Assembly (NCBI GenBank): GCA_036268615.1
Contig: DATATV010000053.1
Coordinates: 123,671-187,670 of the forward strand
Source of the DNA: DATATV01 sp036268615
GTDB taxonomy: Bacteria; Actinomycetota; Actinomycetes; Mycobacteriales; Pseudonocardiaceae
DNA length: 64,000 nt
Direction of reading: 5' to 3'
The notes under the pieces were generated by a model. That model was not told the DNA's origin and did no database searches. It saw only the letters and a program-made list of their open reading frames with translations. Below are positions 1 to 8,969 of the stretch, piece by piece. Each line of letters starts with the position of its first letter. The stretch's first letter is position 1. The translations under genes were made by a program, and so were the position numbers.

Positions 1-918
1 CCAGACCGCGGACCCGACCTCACGCCGGGTCGCGGTGCGGGTGCCGACCCGCAGCCGGTGCATCTCCGCCCGGATGGTCGGCATCACGTCCCCGCCGGTG
101 GTCGGGTTGGTGAAACGCACCGCGGCGTGGCCGGGTTCGACGATGCCGGGGTGCCCCTCGGCCTCCAGCGCGAGCTGGTCGGTGAGCGCGGCATCGGTGT
201 GTTCCCACCGGTAGGCCGCGATCGGTGAGCTGGGGGTCCGGGTTGGCTGGGAGACCGGGCGCAGGCCGGGATGCGCCCACAGCCGCTCGGCGCGCGAGCG
301 GGCCGGCGTCGAGTGGTCGGCCACCTCGTCCGGGCCCAGCTCGAAGAACGCCGAACCCATCGCGTGCACGAACGGGATGTCCAGCCCGTCCAGCCAGGCC
401 ATCGGGGTGTCGCTCTGGTTGTGGTGGCCGTGGAAGCGCCAGCCGGGGGTGAGCAGGAAGTCGCCGCGGCGCATGGCCACCGGGTCGTCGTCGACGACCG
501 TCCACACGCCTTCCCCCTCGACCACGAACCGGAAGGCGTGCTGGGTGTGCCGGTGGACCGGGGCGTCCTCACGGGGGTTGAGGTACTGGATGGCCGCCCA
601 GAGCGTGGGGGTCGCATAGGGCGCGCCGCCGAGGCCGGGGTTGGCCAGCGCGATCGCCCGCCGCTCCCCGCCACGCCCGACCGGCACCAGGTCGCCCGCC
701 CACCGGGCGAGCTTGAGCAGTTCGGCCCACCGCCAGACGTGCGCGGCCGCGGCCGGCGTGGGCGTGTTCGGCATCAGGCCGCCGATCTCGGTCCACAGCG
801 GAACGAGCAGCTGCCGTTCGAACCCCCGGTACAGGTCCTCCAGTTCGGGCGACGGGGTTGGTTGCCCCGGTGCGTCGAGTGCCCGCAGGGTCACCGGTGA
901 AACTACGGAGGAGGTCAT
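1..918 (-). CDS. Gentisate 1,2-dioxygenase-like cupin, C-terminus beyond window
   Basis: Opens the aromatic ring of gentisate to maleylpyruvate using Fe(II) in this family. Reading from the ATG at 918 gives 306 codons with no stop before the left edge, so the C-terminal part is missing. The first cupin carries H122, H124 and H163 in the contexts VHRHTQHAF and FHGHH, matching the usual iron triad. A second cupin half follows, starting around the NPTTGGDVMPT segment. It is divergent from an IclR-family gene across 162 bp holding a candidate operator, which suggests local regulation by that IclR protein. A related 1-hydroxy-2-naphthoate or salicylate dioxygenase is the main alternative. Confidence 0.88.
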   Translation of the reverse strand, partial: MTSSVVSPVTLRALDAPGQPTPSPELEDLYRGFERQLLVPLWTEIGGLMPNTPTPAAAAHVWRWAELLKLARWAGDLVPVGRGGERRAIALANPGLGGAPYATPTLWAAIQYLNPREDAPVHRHTQHAFRFVVEGEGVWTVVDDDPVAMRRGDFLLTPGWRFHGHHNQSDTPMAWLDGLDIPFVHAMGSAFFELGPDEVADHSTPARSRAERLWAHPGLRPVSQPTRTPSSPIAAYRWEHTDAALTDQLALEAEGHPGIVEPGHAAVRFTNPTTGGDVMPTIRAEMHRLRVGTRTATRREVGSAVW

Positions 919-1050
919 GTCCGGTTGCTCCTTCCATGCCGACCGAACCGAATTCGTGCCGAGGTGTCGCAGGCCACTGGAAGCCGGGTGTGAACGCCGA
1001 TCGGGCTACTGATCTGCGACAATTGGGCCCATCGTGTTAACTGTAAGGTT

Positions 1051-1067
1051 ATTCTGCCTAGCGGGAG
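1051..1067. promoter_or_regulatory. Candidate IclR-type operator
   Basis: ATTCTGC-CTA-GCGGGAG is an imperfect palindrome that fits a GTTCCGC-N3-GCGGAAC pattern at five of seven positions in each arm. It ends 13 bases before the IclR start and lies between the divergent dioxygenase and regulator genes. Better copies of the same pattern lie beside two other IclR-linked loci in this window. Confidence 0.45.
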
Positions 1068-1080
1068 ATACGATTCTGCT

Positions 1081-1869
1081 GTGAAGAACAAACCGGCCTA
1101 TGGCATCGAGTCGGTGGACCACGCGCTGCGGATGGCGGTGTTGTTGCAGCAGGAGGGACCGCTGCGGGTCACCGACGCGGCCGAGCGGCTCGGGGTGGCG
1201 CGGTCGACCGCGCACCGGCTGCTCGCGATGCTCGTCTACCGGGAGTTCGCCGAGCAGGACGCCGACCGCCGGTACGCCGCCGGGCCGGTGATGCGCAGGC
1301 CCACCGTGCCCGAGCCGGTGGCCCAACTGCGGGCCGCGGCCCTCCCCCACCTACAGGCGCTGGTCGGGCGGACCGACGAGACGGCGAACCTGATGATCCT
1401 GCTGGGCGACCAGATCCGGTTCGTGGCGACCGTCGAGTGCGGACAGGTGTTGCGGGTCGGCGACCGCGAGGGGCGGATGCTGCCGGCACACCTCGCCTCG
1501 GGCGGCAGGGTGCTGCTCGCGACGCTCACCGACGAGGAGATCGTCCGGCTGTACGAAACGCCCGGCGCCGCCGAGGTCGATCTCCCCCGCCTGCTCCGCG
1601 ACCTGCGCCGGGTCCGCCGGCAGGACTTCGCCGTGAACGACCAGGGCACCGAGGCCGGGGTGACCGCGATCGGCCACCCGATCCGCGGGCCGAGGGGCAC
1701 CCCGGTGGCCGCCGTGTCGGTGGCGATGCCGACCGCGCGGTACAACCACGACCGGTTGCCGGAGTGGGTGGCCGCGTTGGGCGCGATCACGGCGAACATC
1801 GAGCGGGAGCTGGCGGGCCCTGTCGCGCCGGCGACACGGGAGGGCCAGGAGCGGAGCGACCTCTCGTGA
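1081..1869 (+). CDS. IclR-family transcriptional regulator
   Basis: A 262-residue protein with an N-terminal winged helix-turn-helix (about residues 8-70, with the RLGVARSTAHRLLAMLV recognition segment) and a C-terminal IclR effector domain. Family length is about 250-270, so it is complete. The GTG start at 1081 has no convincing ribosome binding site and follows the candidate operator closely, so a leaderless transcript is possible. Divergence from the gentisate dioxygenase gene makes an aromatic acid a likely effector; this is inference from position. Confidence 0.9.
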   Translation: MKNKPAYGIESVDHALRMAVLLQQEGPLRVTDAAERLGVARSTAHRLLAMLVYREFAEQDADRRYAAGPVMRRPTVPEPVAQLRAAALPHLQALVGRTDETANLMILLGDQIRFVATVECGQVLRVGDREGRMLPAHLASGGRVLLATLTDEEIVRLYETPGAAEVDLPRLLRDLRRVRRQDFAVNDQGTEAGVTAIGHPIRGPRGTPVAAVSVAMPTARYNHDRLPEWVAALGAITANIERELAGPVAPATREGQERSDLS

Positions 1870-2024
1870 CCGCCACCCGACCGAGCAGCCGATCCGGTCT
1901 TTATGTCCGAATAAGGGCGAATACACCGCCTCGTAGTGAAAGCTTTGCCCCCCGGTAACCCCGAATCGCTTCACTCTTGGCGCTTTCGTGCCGCTGACGC
2001 GCCAGGGCCTGGCAGACTGACGCC

Positions 2025-3428
2025 GTGTACGACTTCGACGTGCTGGTTCTCGGATCGGGTCCCGGCGGGCAGAAGGCCGCGATCGCCACGGCCAAACTGG
2101 GCAAACGGGCCGCGGTGGTCGAGCGGCGAGACATGATCGGCGGAGTGTGCATCAACACCGGCACCATTCCGTCCAAGACGCTCCGCGAGGCGGTGCTCTA
2201 CCTCACCGGCCTGAGCCAGCGCGAGATGTACGGGCAGAGCTACCGGGTCAAGGACGACATCACCGTGTCCGACCTGCTCGCCCGTACCCAACACGTGATC
2301 GGCCGCGAGATCGACGTGATCCGCAGCCAGCTCACCCGCAACCGGGTGGCCATGCTGCCCGGCATGGGTTCCTTTCTCGACGACCACACCATCGAGGTCC
2401 TGGACGGCACCGGCCAGGAGACCAAGGTGACCGCCGAGAAGATCGTGATCGCCACCGGCACGCTGCCCGCCCGTCCCTCCACTGTGGACTTCGACGGCAA
2501 GACGGTGATCGACTCCGACGGCATCCTCCAGATCGAGCGCGTGCCGCAGTCGATGATCGTGGTCGGCGCCGGGGTGATCGGCATCGAGTACGCCTCCATG
2601 TTCGCCGCCCTCGGCTGCAAGGTGACCGTGGTCGAGGCACGCGAGCGGATGCTGGAGTTCTGCGACATCGAGGTCGTCGAGGCGCTCAAGTACCACCTGC
2701 GCGACCTCGCGGTCACCTTCCGGTTCCGGGAGACCGTCTCGGCCGTCGAACGGCACCCGCGCGGCGCGATCGCCGTGCTGGAGAGCGGCAAGAAGATCCC
2801 CGCCGAGGTCGTCATGTACTCGGCCGGCCGACAGGGCATGACCAGCAGCCTCCGGCTGGAGAACGCCGGGCTGGCCGCCGACAAGCGCGGTCGGCTGTCG
2901 GTCGACCAGTTCTTCCGCACCGAGGTGCCGCACATCTACGCGGTCGGCGACGTGATCGGCTTTCCCGCGCTCGCCGCCACCTCGATGGAACAGGGCCGGC
3001 TGGCCGCGCACCACGCGTGCGGTGAACAGGTGCACGGGCTGTCGGAGTTGCAGCCGATCGGCATCTACACGATCCCGGAGATCAGCTTCATCGGGAAGAC
3101 CGAGGACGAGCTGACCGAGGCACGCATCCCGTTCGAGGTCGGCGTGTCCCGCTACCGCGAGCTGGCCCGCGGCCAGATCATAGGCGACTCCTACGGCGTG
3201 CTCAAGCTGCTCGTCTCCTCGGAGGACCGGTCCCTGCTGGGCGTGCACGTGTTCGGCACCGGCGCGACCGAGCTGGTGCACATCGGCCAGGCCGTGATGG
3301 GCTGTGGCGGCACGGTGGACTACCTGGTCGACGCGGTGTTCAACTACCCGACCCTGGCCGAGTCCTACAAGGTGGCCGCGCTGGACGCGATGAACAAGAT
3401 CCGGCAGATCGAGCGGCTGGAGGACTGA
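2025..3428 (+). CDS. sthA: Soluble pyridine nucleotide transhydrogenase
   Basis: FAD protein of 467 residues that exchanges hydride between NADPH and NAD+ in the cytosol. It has the Rossmann FAD motif GSGPGG near residue 10, a second NAD(P) fold around GAGVIG near residue 185, an FAD-contact motif YAVGDVIG, and the C-terminal dimerisation domain of the pyridine nucleotide-disulfide family. The active-site stretch reads CINTGTIPSK: the second redox cysteine of lipoamide dehydrogenase (GCIPSK) is replaced by Thr, which is the signature of SthA and rules out Lpd. It stands alone between two terminators or long gaps. The GTG start is placed by homology of the MYDFDVLVLG segment. Confidence 0.93.
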   Translation: MYDFDVLVLGSGPGGQKAAIATAKLGKRAAVVERRDMIGGVCINTGTIPSKTLREAVLYLTGLSQREMYGQSYRVKDDITVSDLLARTQHVIGREIDVIRSQLTRNRVAMLPGMGSFLDDHTIEVLDGTGQETKVTAEKIVIATGTLPARPSTVDFDGKTVIDSDGILQIERVPQSMIVVGAGVIGIEYASMFAALGCKVTVVEARERMLEFCDIEVVEALKYHLRDLAVTFRFRETVSAVERHPRGAIAVLESGKKIPAEVVMYSAGRQGMTSSLRLENAGLAADKRGRLSVDQFFRTEVPHIYAVGDVIGFPALAATSMEQGRLAAHHACGEQVHGLSELQPIGIYTIPEISFIGKTEDELTEARIPFEVGVSRYRELARGQIIGDSYGVLKLLVSSEDRSLLGVHVFGTGATELVHIGQAVMGCGGTVDYLVDAVFNYPTLAESYKVAALDAMNKIRQIERLED

Positions 3429-3441
3429 CCGACCCACGGCA

Positions 3442-3484
3442 CCGGCTTCGACTCGCCGCCACCAAGGGGCCGGGTCGAAGCCGG
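3442..3484 (+). terminator. Intrinsic-type hairpin after sthA
   Basis: Arms CCGGCTTCGAC (3442-3452) and GTCGAAGCCGG (3474-3484) pair perfectly over 11 bp, starting 13 bases after the sthA stop. There is no U-tract, as is common for actinomycete terminators. Confidence 0.7.
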
Positions 3485-3669
3485 CCGCGGAGTGTGGTTA
3501 ACTGTGTTCGGTCGTTGGTTTTGTGTTCGTGTCTATCCACGCTCGCGAAACATTGTTGCGGGCGTTTTGTTTTCCTCCAGGCATGGTCGGAGAAGTTCCC
3601 CGCCACAGGCAGGCCCGGTTCGTCGCGTCCCGCGGCGGTCCGCTTCCGTCACCTGTTGAGGAGACAAAC

Positions 3670-3873
3670 ATGGCTCAGGGCACCGTGAAGTGGTTCAACT
3701 CCGAGAAGGGCTTCGGCTTCATCTCCCCCGAGGACGGCGGCTCCGACGTCTTCGTGCACTACTCGGAGATCCAGGGCAACGGCTTCAAGTCGCTTGAGGA
3801 GAACCAGCGCGTGCAGTTCGAGGTCGGCCAGGGCCAGAAGGGCCCGCAGGCCACCGGCGTCACCGTCATCTGA
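3670..3873 (+). CDS. cspA: Cold-shock protein, CspA family
   Basis: A 67-residue single cold-shock domain that binds single-stranded RNA/DNA. RNP1 (KGFGFI) and RNP2 (VFVHY) are both intact. The ATG at 3670 is chosen because GAGGAG lies 7 bases upstream and the protein then begins MAQGTVKWFN, the standard start for the family. A reading frame stays open upstream to 3523 but has no family similarity. The 180-240 base T-rich, G-rich leader after the sthA terminator probably carries the promoter and a structured cold-shock 5' UTR. Confidence 0.95.
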   Translation: MAQGTVKWFNSEKGFGFISPEDGGSDVFVHYSEIQGNGFKSLEENQRVQFEVGQGQKGPQATGVTVI

Positions 3874-3888
3874 CCTGACACCGGATTC

Positions 3889-3922
3889 GATGGGCCGCAC
3901 TTCTACCGGGGTGCGGCCCATC
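3889..3922 (+). terminator. Hairpin terminator after cspA
   Basis: GATGGGCCGCAC (3889-3900) and GTGCGGCCCATC (3911-3922) form a perfect 12-bp stem with a 10-base loop, 15 bases after the cspA stop. It may also serve the convergent regulator gene ending at 3965. Confidence 0.75.
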
Positions 3923-3964
3923 GGCCTGTCCGGACCTGGCCGGCAACCGTCCACCGTGGACCGT

Positions 3965-4855
3965 TCAGCGCTCCACCGGGGCCGGGCGGCCGGACTCGGC
4001 CGGCTCGTTGGTCCAGCTGGCCAGCAGGTGCAGCGCGTGTTCGGAGGGCGAGCCGCGCTCGGCGGTGTGCAGGCCGAGTGTCTGCTCCGGGTCGTCGGCG
4101 ACGTTGAGCGCCTCGTAGGCGAGCGTCAGCTCCCCCACCAGCGGGTGGTGCAGACGCTTGGTGCCGAAGGTGTGCCGGAGCACATCGTGGTCGGCCCACC
4201 AGCGGCGGAAGTCCCGGTCGCGCACCGACAGCTCGCCGATCAGCTCGGCCAGCTGCGGGTCGTGCGGGTAGCGCCCGGCGTACAGGTTCAGCACGGCCAC
4301 GGTGCTGCGCGCGGCGGATTCCCAGTCGACGTAGAGCGTGCGCGCGCCCTCGTCCAGGAACATGTACCGGGCCATGTTGCGTTCCCGGTGCGGCAGCGCG
4401 TCGAAGTCGGTGAACAGCGCGCGGGCCAGCCGATTGCTGGCCAGCACGTCCCGACGGCGGCCCAGCACCAGGGCCGGCGTGTCGACCAGTGAGTCCAGCA
4501 CCCGCAGCACGCCGGGCCGGACCCGTTGCGGCGGCAGCGGCCGGCGACGGGCGCGGGTGTGCCGGGCCAGCACGAACAGGTGATCACGCTCGGTGTCGTT
4601 CAGGTTCAACGCCCTGGCCAGCGCGTCCAGTACCGCCTCGGACACGTTGATGTCCCGACCCCGCTCCAGCCGCACGTAGTAGTCCACGCTCACCCCGGCG
4701 AGTTGGGCGACCTCCTCCCGACGCAGACCCGGCACGCGACGAGCACCCGGCTGGCGTGGCAGGCCGGCCTCCTCGGGACTGATCCGGGCGCGGCGGGACC
4801 GCAGGAAGTCCCTCAGCTCCGCGTTGCCCATCGAACCGGACACTTGATCGGTCAT
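3965..4855 (-). CDS. XRE-family regulator with MmyB-like ligand domain
   Basis: 296 residues. An XRE helix-turn-helix lies at about residues 10-85 (SPEEAGLPR ... LRREEVAQLAGVSVDYYVRLERGRD), followed by an MmyB-like PAS-type ligand-binding domain (LDSLVDTPALVLGRRRDVLASNRLARALF). Proteins of this architecture usually repress a divergently transcribed oxidoreductase gene. Here the divergent neighbour is an aldo/keto reductase beginning 220 bp away, so that gene is the likely target. The ATG at 4855 gives the standard family N-terminus. Confidence 0.88.
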   Translation of the reverse strand: MTDQVSGSMGNAELRDFLRSRRARISPEEAGLPRQPGARRVPGLRREEVAQLAGVSVDYYVRLERGRDINVSEAVLDALARALNLNDTERDHLFVLARHTRARRRPLPPQRVRPGVLRVLDSLVDTPALVLGRRRDVLASNRLARALFTDFDALPHRERNMARYMFLDEGARTLYVDWESAARSTVAVLNLYAGRYPHDPQLAELIGELSVRDRDFRRWWADHDVLRHTFGTKRLHHPLVGELTLAYEALNVADDPEQTLGLHTAERGSPSEHALHLLASWTNEPAESGRPAPVER

Positions 4856-5075
4856 TACACCAGGCTAGGACGTGCTTCAAGGGCCTTCGCGGCGCAGCCG
4901 GAAAGGGGCCCGGGAAACACGCCCTGGGACGGCGACAGGCTTCGTGCGGGGGCCTGCCGGACCCCCGGTTGCCCGGACCCCGGGTTGCGCCTGCCCCGCC
5001 GCGGCGCGCGAACCCACGGTTTCCAGTGCTTTGCTTGACCGGTAGCGATCGGCAGGCAGCAGAACGGAGGTCCAG

Positions 5076-6089
5076 GTGAAACGCGGAATCCTTGGCGGCA
5101 CGGGAATCTCGGTCAGCGAGTTCGCGCTCGGCGCGATGATGTTCGGGGCGATGGGCAACCCCGACCACGACGAGTCGATCCGGATCATCCACACCGCGCT
5201 GGACGCGGGCGTCAACCTCGTCGACACGGCCGATGTCTACTCGCAGGGTGAGTCCGAGCAGATCGTCGGCAGGGCGATCCGGGGCCGGCGGGACGAGGTC
5301 GTGCTGGCCACCAAGTTCGGCCTGCCGATGGGTCCGGACGACAACCAGCGCGGCGGCTCGGCCCGCTGGATCAAGCAGGCGGTCGAGAACAGCCTGCGCC
5401 GGCTGGACACCGACCACATCGACCTCTACCAGATGCACCGTCCGGACCCGAACACCGACCTGGACGACACCCTCGCCGCGCTGTCCGACCTGGTCAGTTC
5501 CGGCAAGGTGCGGGCGATCGGCTCGTCGACCTTCCCGACCGAACTCGTCGTCGAGGCGCAGTGGGTCGCGGAGAAGCACGGGCACCACCGGTTCCGCACC
5601 GAACAGCCCCGGTACTCGATCCTCACCCGGCACATCGAGGCTTCGCTGCTGCCGGCCACCCAGCGGTTCGGCATGGGCGTGTTGACCTACGGGCCGCTCA
5701 GCAGCGGTTGGCTGTCCGGGCGGGCCGACCCGACCACCGGCGGCCGGGCGGGTTCGGCGCCGCAGATGTTCGACATGTCGGTGCCGGCCAACCAGCGCAG
5801 GCTGGACGCGGTCACCGAACTGGGCAAGCTCGCCGCCGACGCGGGCGTGTCGCTGCCGCAGCTGGCCACCGCGTTCGTCCGCGCGCACCCGGCGGTGACC
5901 TCGGTGCTCATCGGCCCACGCACGCCAGAACACCTGGCCGGGCTGCTGGCCGGCGCGGACGTGGAGCTGAGCGGGGACGTGCTGGACCGGATCGACGAGA
6001 TCGTGCCGCCCGGCACCGAGGTCAACCCGGACGACAACTACCTCACCGCGCCGCCGGCGATCACCGACAAGCGGCTGCGCCGGCGCTGA
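5076..6089 (+). CDS. Aldo/keto reductase
   Basis: 337-residue cytosolic NADPH-dependent carbonyl reductase of the AKR superfamily with a TIM-barrel fold. The catalytic tetrad is visible as Asp and Tyr in DTADVYS, Lys in ATKFG and His in YQMHRPD. The GTG start has GGAGG 8 bases upstream. It is divergent from the MmyB-type regulator, and the amidase gene starts 22 bases downstream, so the two probably form an operon. The substrate cannot be read from sequence. Confidence 0.9.
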   Translation: MKRGILGGTGISVSEFALGAMMFGAMGNPDHDESIRIIHTALDAGVNLVDTADVYSQGESEQIVGRAIRGRRDEVVLATKFGLPMGPDDNQRGGSARWIKQAVENSLRRLDTDHIDLYQMHRPDPNTDLDDTLAALSDLVSSGKVRAIGSSTFPTELVVEAQWVAEKHGHHRFRTEQPRYSILTRHIEASLLPATQRFGMGVLTYGPLSSGWLSGRADPTTGGRAGSAPQMFDMSVPANQRRLDAVTELGKLAADAGVSLPQLATAFVRAHPAVTSVLIGPRTPEHLAGLLAGADVELSGDVLDRIDEIVPPGTEVNPDDNYLTAPPAITDKRLRRR

Positions 6090-6111
6090 CCCGATCAGGT
6101 AGGAAGGGCCG

Positions 6112-7443
6112 GTGACCTCACTCGCGGGAGCCGGCCCGTTCGCCGGGATGTCGATCACCGAGTTGGCCGGACGGCTGCGGACCGGCCAGACCACCGCTCG
6201 CACGCTGGCGGAGTCGGCGCTGGCCTCGGCCGACGAGCTCAACCCCAGCCTGAACTGCTTCGTCACCATCGACCACGAGGGCGCGCTGCGCGCCGCCGAC
6301 CAGGCCGACCGGGAACTGGCCACCGGCATGGACCGCGGTCCGCTGCACGGCGTCCCGGTCGGGGTGAAGGACATGATCGACACCGCCGGTCTGCGCACCA
6401 CCCGTGGCTCCCGGCACTTCGAGCAACACGTGCCGACCGCCGACGCGGCCGTTGTCGTGTCCCTGCGGCAGGCCGGCGCGGTGATCGTCGGCAAGACCCA
6501 CACACACGAGTTCGCCTACGGCCCGACCGGCGACGTCGCGCACACCGGTCCGGCCCGCAATCCGCACGACCCGAGCCGGATGACCGGCGGGTCGAGCGCG
6601 GGCTCCGGCGCCGCGGTCGCCGCCGGCATCGTGCCCGCCGCGCTGGGCACCGACACCGGCGGTTCGGTGCGCATCCCGGCGGCGCTGTGCGGCATCGTCG
6701 GGCTGCGCCCCACCCAGGGCGCCCTGGACGGCACCGGCGTGTTCCCACTGTCGTCCACATTGGACACCGTCGGTCCGATGGCCGCGTCGGTGGCCGACAC
6801 CGCGCTGCTCTGGGCCGCGCTGACCGGCCACCCGGTCAGCATTCCCCCACTGGCCGGCCTACGGGTCGGCGTGTTGCGGCCCGAGCAGGTGGTCAACACT
6901 CAGGAGGCGGCGCTGGACCAGGCGGTGACCGCACTGACCGACGCCGGTTTCGCCCTCGGCGACGTGGCGGTGCCCGAGCTGATCGAGTTCGCCCTGGCCT
7001 ATCCGCGGGTGCAGAGCCCGGAGGTCTACGCCGTGCACGCCGACCGGGTCGCGCACGCGCCGGAACTCTTCCAGCCCGAACTGCTCGACCGGATGAGCCG
7101 CTCCGCCGAGGTGCGCGGCTGGGAGTACGTGGCGGCGCTGGACTTCCGCGCCCGGCAACGCGCGGGCTTCCCGGAGCGGCTGGGAGTGGACCTGCTGATG
7201 CTGCCGACGGTGCCGATCCAGGCGCCGCCGGTCGGCGCCCGGGACACCGAGTTGGGGGCGGGCTGGACCAATCCGATCGCCGCGCTGCTCTCGCTGACCT
7301 CGCCGTGGAGCATGCTCGGCGTTCCCGCCATCAGCGTGCCGGTCGGCGCCGATCCGCTGCCCGCCTCGGTACAGCTGGTCGGGCGTCCCGGCGGCGAGGA
7401 CCAACTGCTGGCCGCGGCCGCCGTGCTCAGCGCGCGGGTCTGA
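6112..7443 (+). CDS. Amidase-signature family hydrolase
   Basis: 443 residues. The amidase-signature Ser-cisSer-Lys triad is visible: Lys in GVKDMIDTAG (about 86), the cis-Ser region GGSSAGSG (about 161) and the nucleophile Ser in GTDTGGSVRIPAALCG (about 185). These cytosolic enzymes hydrolyse carboxylic amides to acid plus ammonia. The GTG at 6112 is preceded by AGGAAGG. Co-transcription with the upstream aldo/keto reductase is likely. It points tail to tail at the hydantoinase-like gene, with a shared hairpin between them. A GatA role is unlikely because no gatB or gatC is adjacent. Confidence 0.9.
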   Translation: MTSLAGAGPFAGMSITELAGRLRTGQTTARTLAESALASADELNPSLNCFVTIDHEGALRAADQADRELATGMDRGPLHGVPVGVKDMIDTAGLRTTRGSRHFEQHVPTADAAVVVSLRQAGAVIVGKTHTHEFAYGPTGDVAHTGPARNPHDPSRMTGGSSAGSGAAVAAGIVPAALGTDTGGSVRIPAALCGIVGLRPTQGALDGTGVFPLSSTLDTVGPMAASVADTALLWAALTGHPVSIPPLAGLRVGVLRPEQVVNTQEAALDQAVTALTDAGFALGDVAVPELIEFALAYPRVQSPEVYAVHADRVAHAPELFQPELLDRMSRSAEVRGWEYVAALDFRARQRAGFPERLGVDLLMLPTVPIQAPPVGARDTELGAGWTNPIAALLSLTSPWSMLGVPAISVPVGADPLPASVQLVGRPGGEDQLLAAAAVLSARV

Positions 7444-7448
7444 CCGGA

Positions 7449-7478
7449 GGGCGTGGGCACGAACCGGCGCCCACGCCC
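7449..7478. terminator. Bidirectional hairpin between convergent amidase and hydantoinase genes
   Basis: GGGCGTGGGC (7449-7458) pairs with GCCCACGCCC (7469-7478), a perfect 10-bp stem with a 10-base loop in the 39-bp gap between two convergent genes. Confidence 0.7.
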
Positions 7479-7482
7479 CGGA

Positions 7483-8949
7483 TCAGCGGGTCGTGGCTCG
7501 GTGCAGGTAGCGGCCGGTGGGCGTGCCGAGCACCTGGCCGCCGCCGTAGACCTGCCGGCCCCGGACGAAGGTCGCGGTCACGCTGGCGCCGATCTCCATG
7601 CCCCGGAACGGCGTGTACTCCTGGGTGGAGAACGAGTCGGCGGGGTCGACGACCCAGGACCGGTCCGGGTCGACCAGCGCGATGTCGGCGTCGAAGCCCT
7701 CGGCCAGGTCGCCCTTGGTGTGCAGGCCGTAGCGCCGGGCCGGGTTCCACGCGGTCAGCTCGGCGATCCGGCCCAGCGACAGCCCGCGCTTGCGGCCCTC
7801 GCCGACCAGGCCGGGCAGCAGGTACTCGGTGCCGCCGAAGCCGGACTTGGCGGCGAACACGTCCTCGTGGTCGGCACCGAACTTCGTCGCCTCCTTGCAG
7901 CACGCGTGGTCGGACACCACCCAGTCGATCTCGCCGGCGAGCAGGTGCTCCCACAGCTTCTCCACGTCGTCCCGGCTGCGCAGCGGCGGATTCACCTTGC
8001 CGCCAACGCCGTCGGCGGTGGTGAAGTCGGCCAGCAGGTGACCGATGGTCACCTCACGGCGGAAGTTGACGTGCGGGAACGTCTTCGCCATCAGCAGCGC
8101 GGCCTCCAGCGCCTTGGCCGAGGACAGGTGCAGCAGGTTGATGTTGGGCAGTCCGGTCTCGTGCGCGAGGTAGGAGGCGATGGTGACCGCCAGGCCCTCG
8201 GAGTGCGGCGGCCGGGACGCGCTGTAGGCCTCCAGGCCGGACAGTGAGCCGTCCTGCTCGACCAGCTTGGTGTAGGCGGTCATGATCTCGGCGGTCTCGC
8301 AGTGCAGCGACAGCGAGATCGAGTCGGCCTTGTCCGGGTACAGCTCGCGGGCGCGCTGCACGCCCCGCATGACGAACTCGAAGTGGGCGATGTCGTAGCG
8401 CTCGCCCTCCGGGATCATCAGGAACGAGTTCTGGTCGGCCGACCGCCCGTGCAGGCCGTGGCTGCCGTAGAACATGAAGATCTTGAACGAGGTCACCCCG
8501 TGCTTGTCGATCAGCTCCGGGATCTCGTCGATGTGCGAGGACTGCATGGGTGCCAGGTGAAAAGCATAGTCCACATAGGACTTGCCGGCGGCCGCGGCGA
8601 GCACCTCGGGAAACACCTCGGCGTAGCTGCCACCCCGGTTGAGGTAGTACTGGCCGGTGCGCATGTAGGTCAGCGAGGAGGTCACCCCGCCCTGCGCGCA
8701 CGCCTTGCTCTCGGTGCCGGTGTCCTCGGCGAGCGGGTTGTAGATGCCCCAGTGCTGGTGCGCGTCCACCCCACCGGGGAAGGCCAGCAGGCCGCCGCCG
8801 TCGTGCACCTCGGCGGCCTCGGCCGCGGCGATGTCCGGCGCGACCCGGGCGATCCGGCCGTCCCGGACCGCGATGTCCGCGTCGATGGCCTCGGCGTGTC
8901 CGGGCCGCACCACGCGGACGTTCTTGATCACCAGGTCGTAGGAACTCAT
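7483..8949 (-). CDS. Dihydropyrimidinase/hydantoinase/allantoinase-like amidohydrolase
   Basis: 488 residues of the cyclic amidohydrolase family, which open cyclic amides or imides with a binuclear metal site. The ligands can be seen: HxH in DAHQHW, a carbamylation-type Lys in TSFKIFMFY, His in LSLHCE, His in NLLHLSS and Asp in VVSDHACC. It lies 20 bp downstream of the FAD dehydrogenase gene on the same strand, so both belong to the left arm of the IclR-controlled island. The real substrate is unknown. Hydantoinase, allantoinase and enamidase activities are all compatible with the fold. Confidence 0.87.
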   Translation of the reverse strand: MSSYDLVIKNVRVVRPGHAEAIDADIAVRDGRIARVAPDIAAAEAAEVHDGGGLLAFPGGVDAHQHWGIYNPLAEDTGTESKACAQGGVTSSLTYMRTGQYYLNRGGSYAEVFPEVLAAAAGKSYVDYAFHLAPMQSSHIDEIPELIDKHGVTSFKIFMFYGSHGLHGRSADQNSFLMIPEGERYDIAHFEFVMRGVQRARELYPDKADSISLSLHCETAEIMTAYTKLVEQDGSLSGLEAYSASRPPHSEGLAVTIASYLAHETGLPNINLLHLSSAKALEAALLMAKTFPHVNFRREVTIGHLLADFTTADGVGGKVNPPLRSRDDVEKLWEHLLAGEIDWVVSDHACCKEATKFGADHEDVFAAKSGFGGTEYLLPGLVGEGRKRGLSLGRIAELTAWNPARRYGLHTKGDLAEGFDADIALVDPDRSWVVDPADSFSTQEYTPFRGMEIGASVTATFVRGRQVYGGGQVLGTPTGRYLHRATTR

Positions 8950-8969
8950 GCTGTGACTTCTCTCCGGTA

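Noticed and set aside
4584..6503. 639-codon leftward open frame across regulator and reductase genes
   Set aside because: Overlaps two well supported genes and encodes low-complexity sequence.
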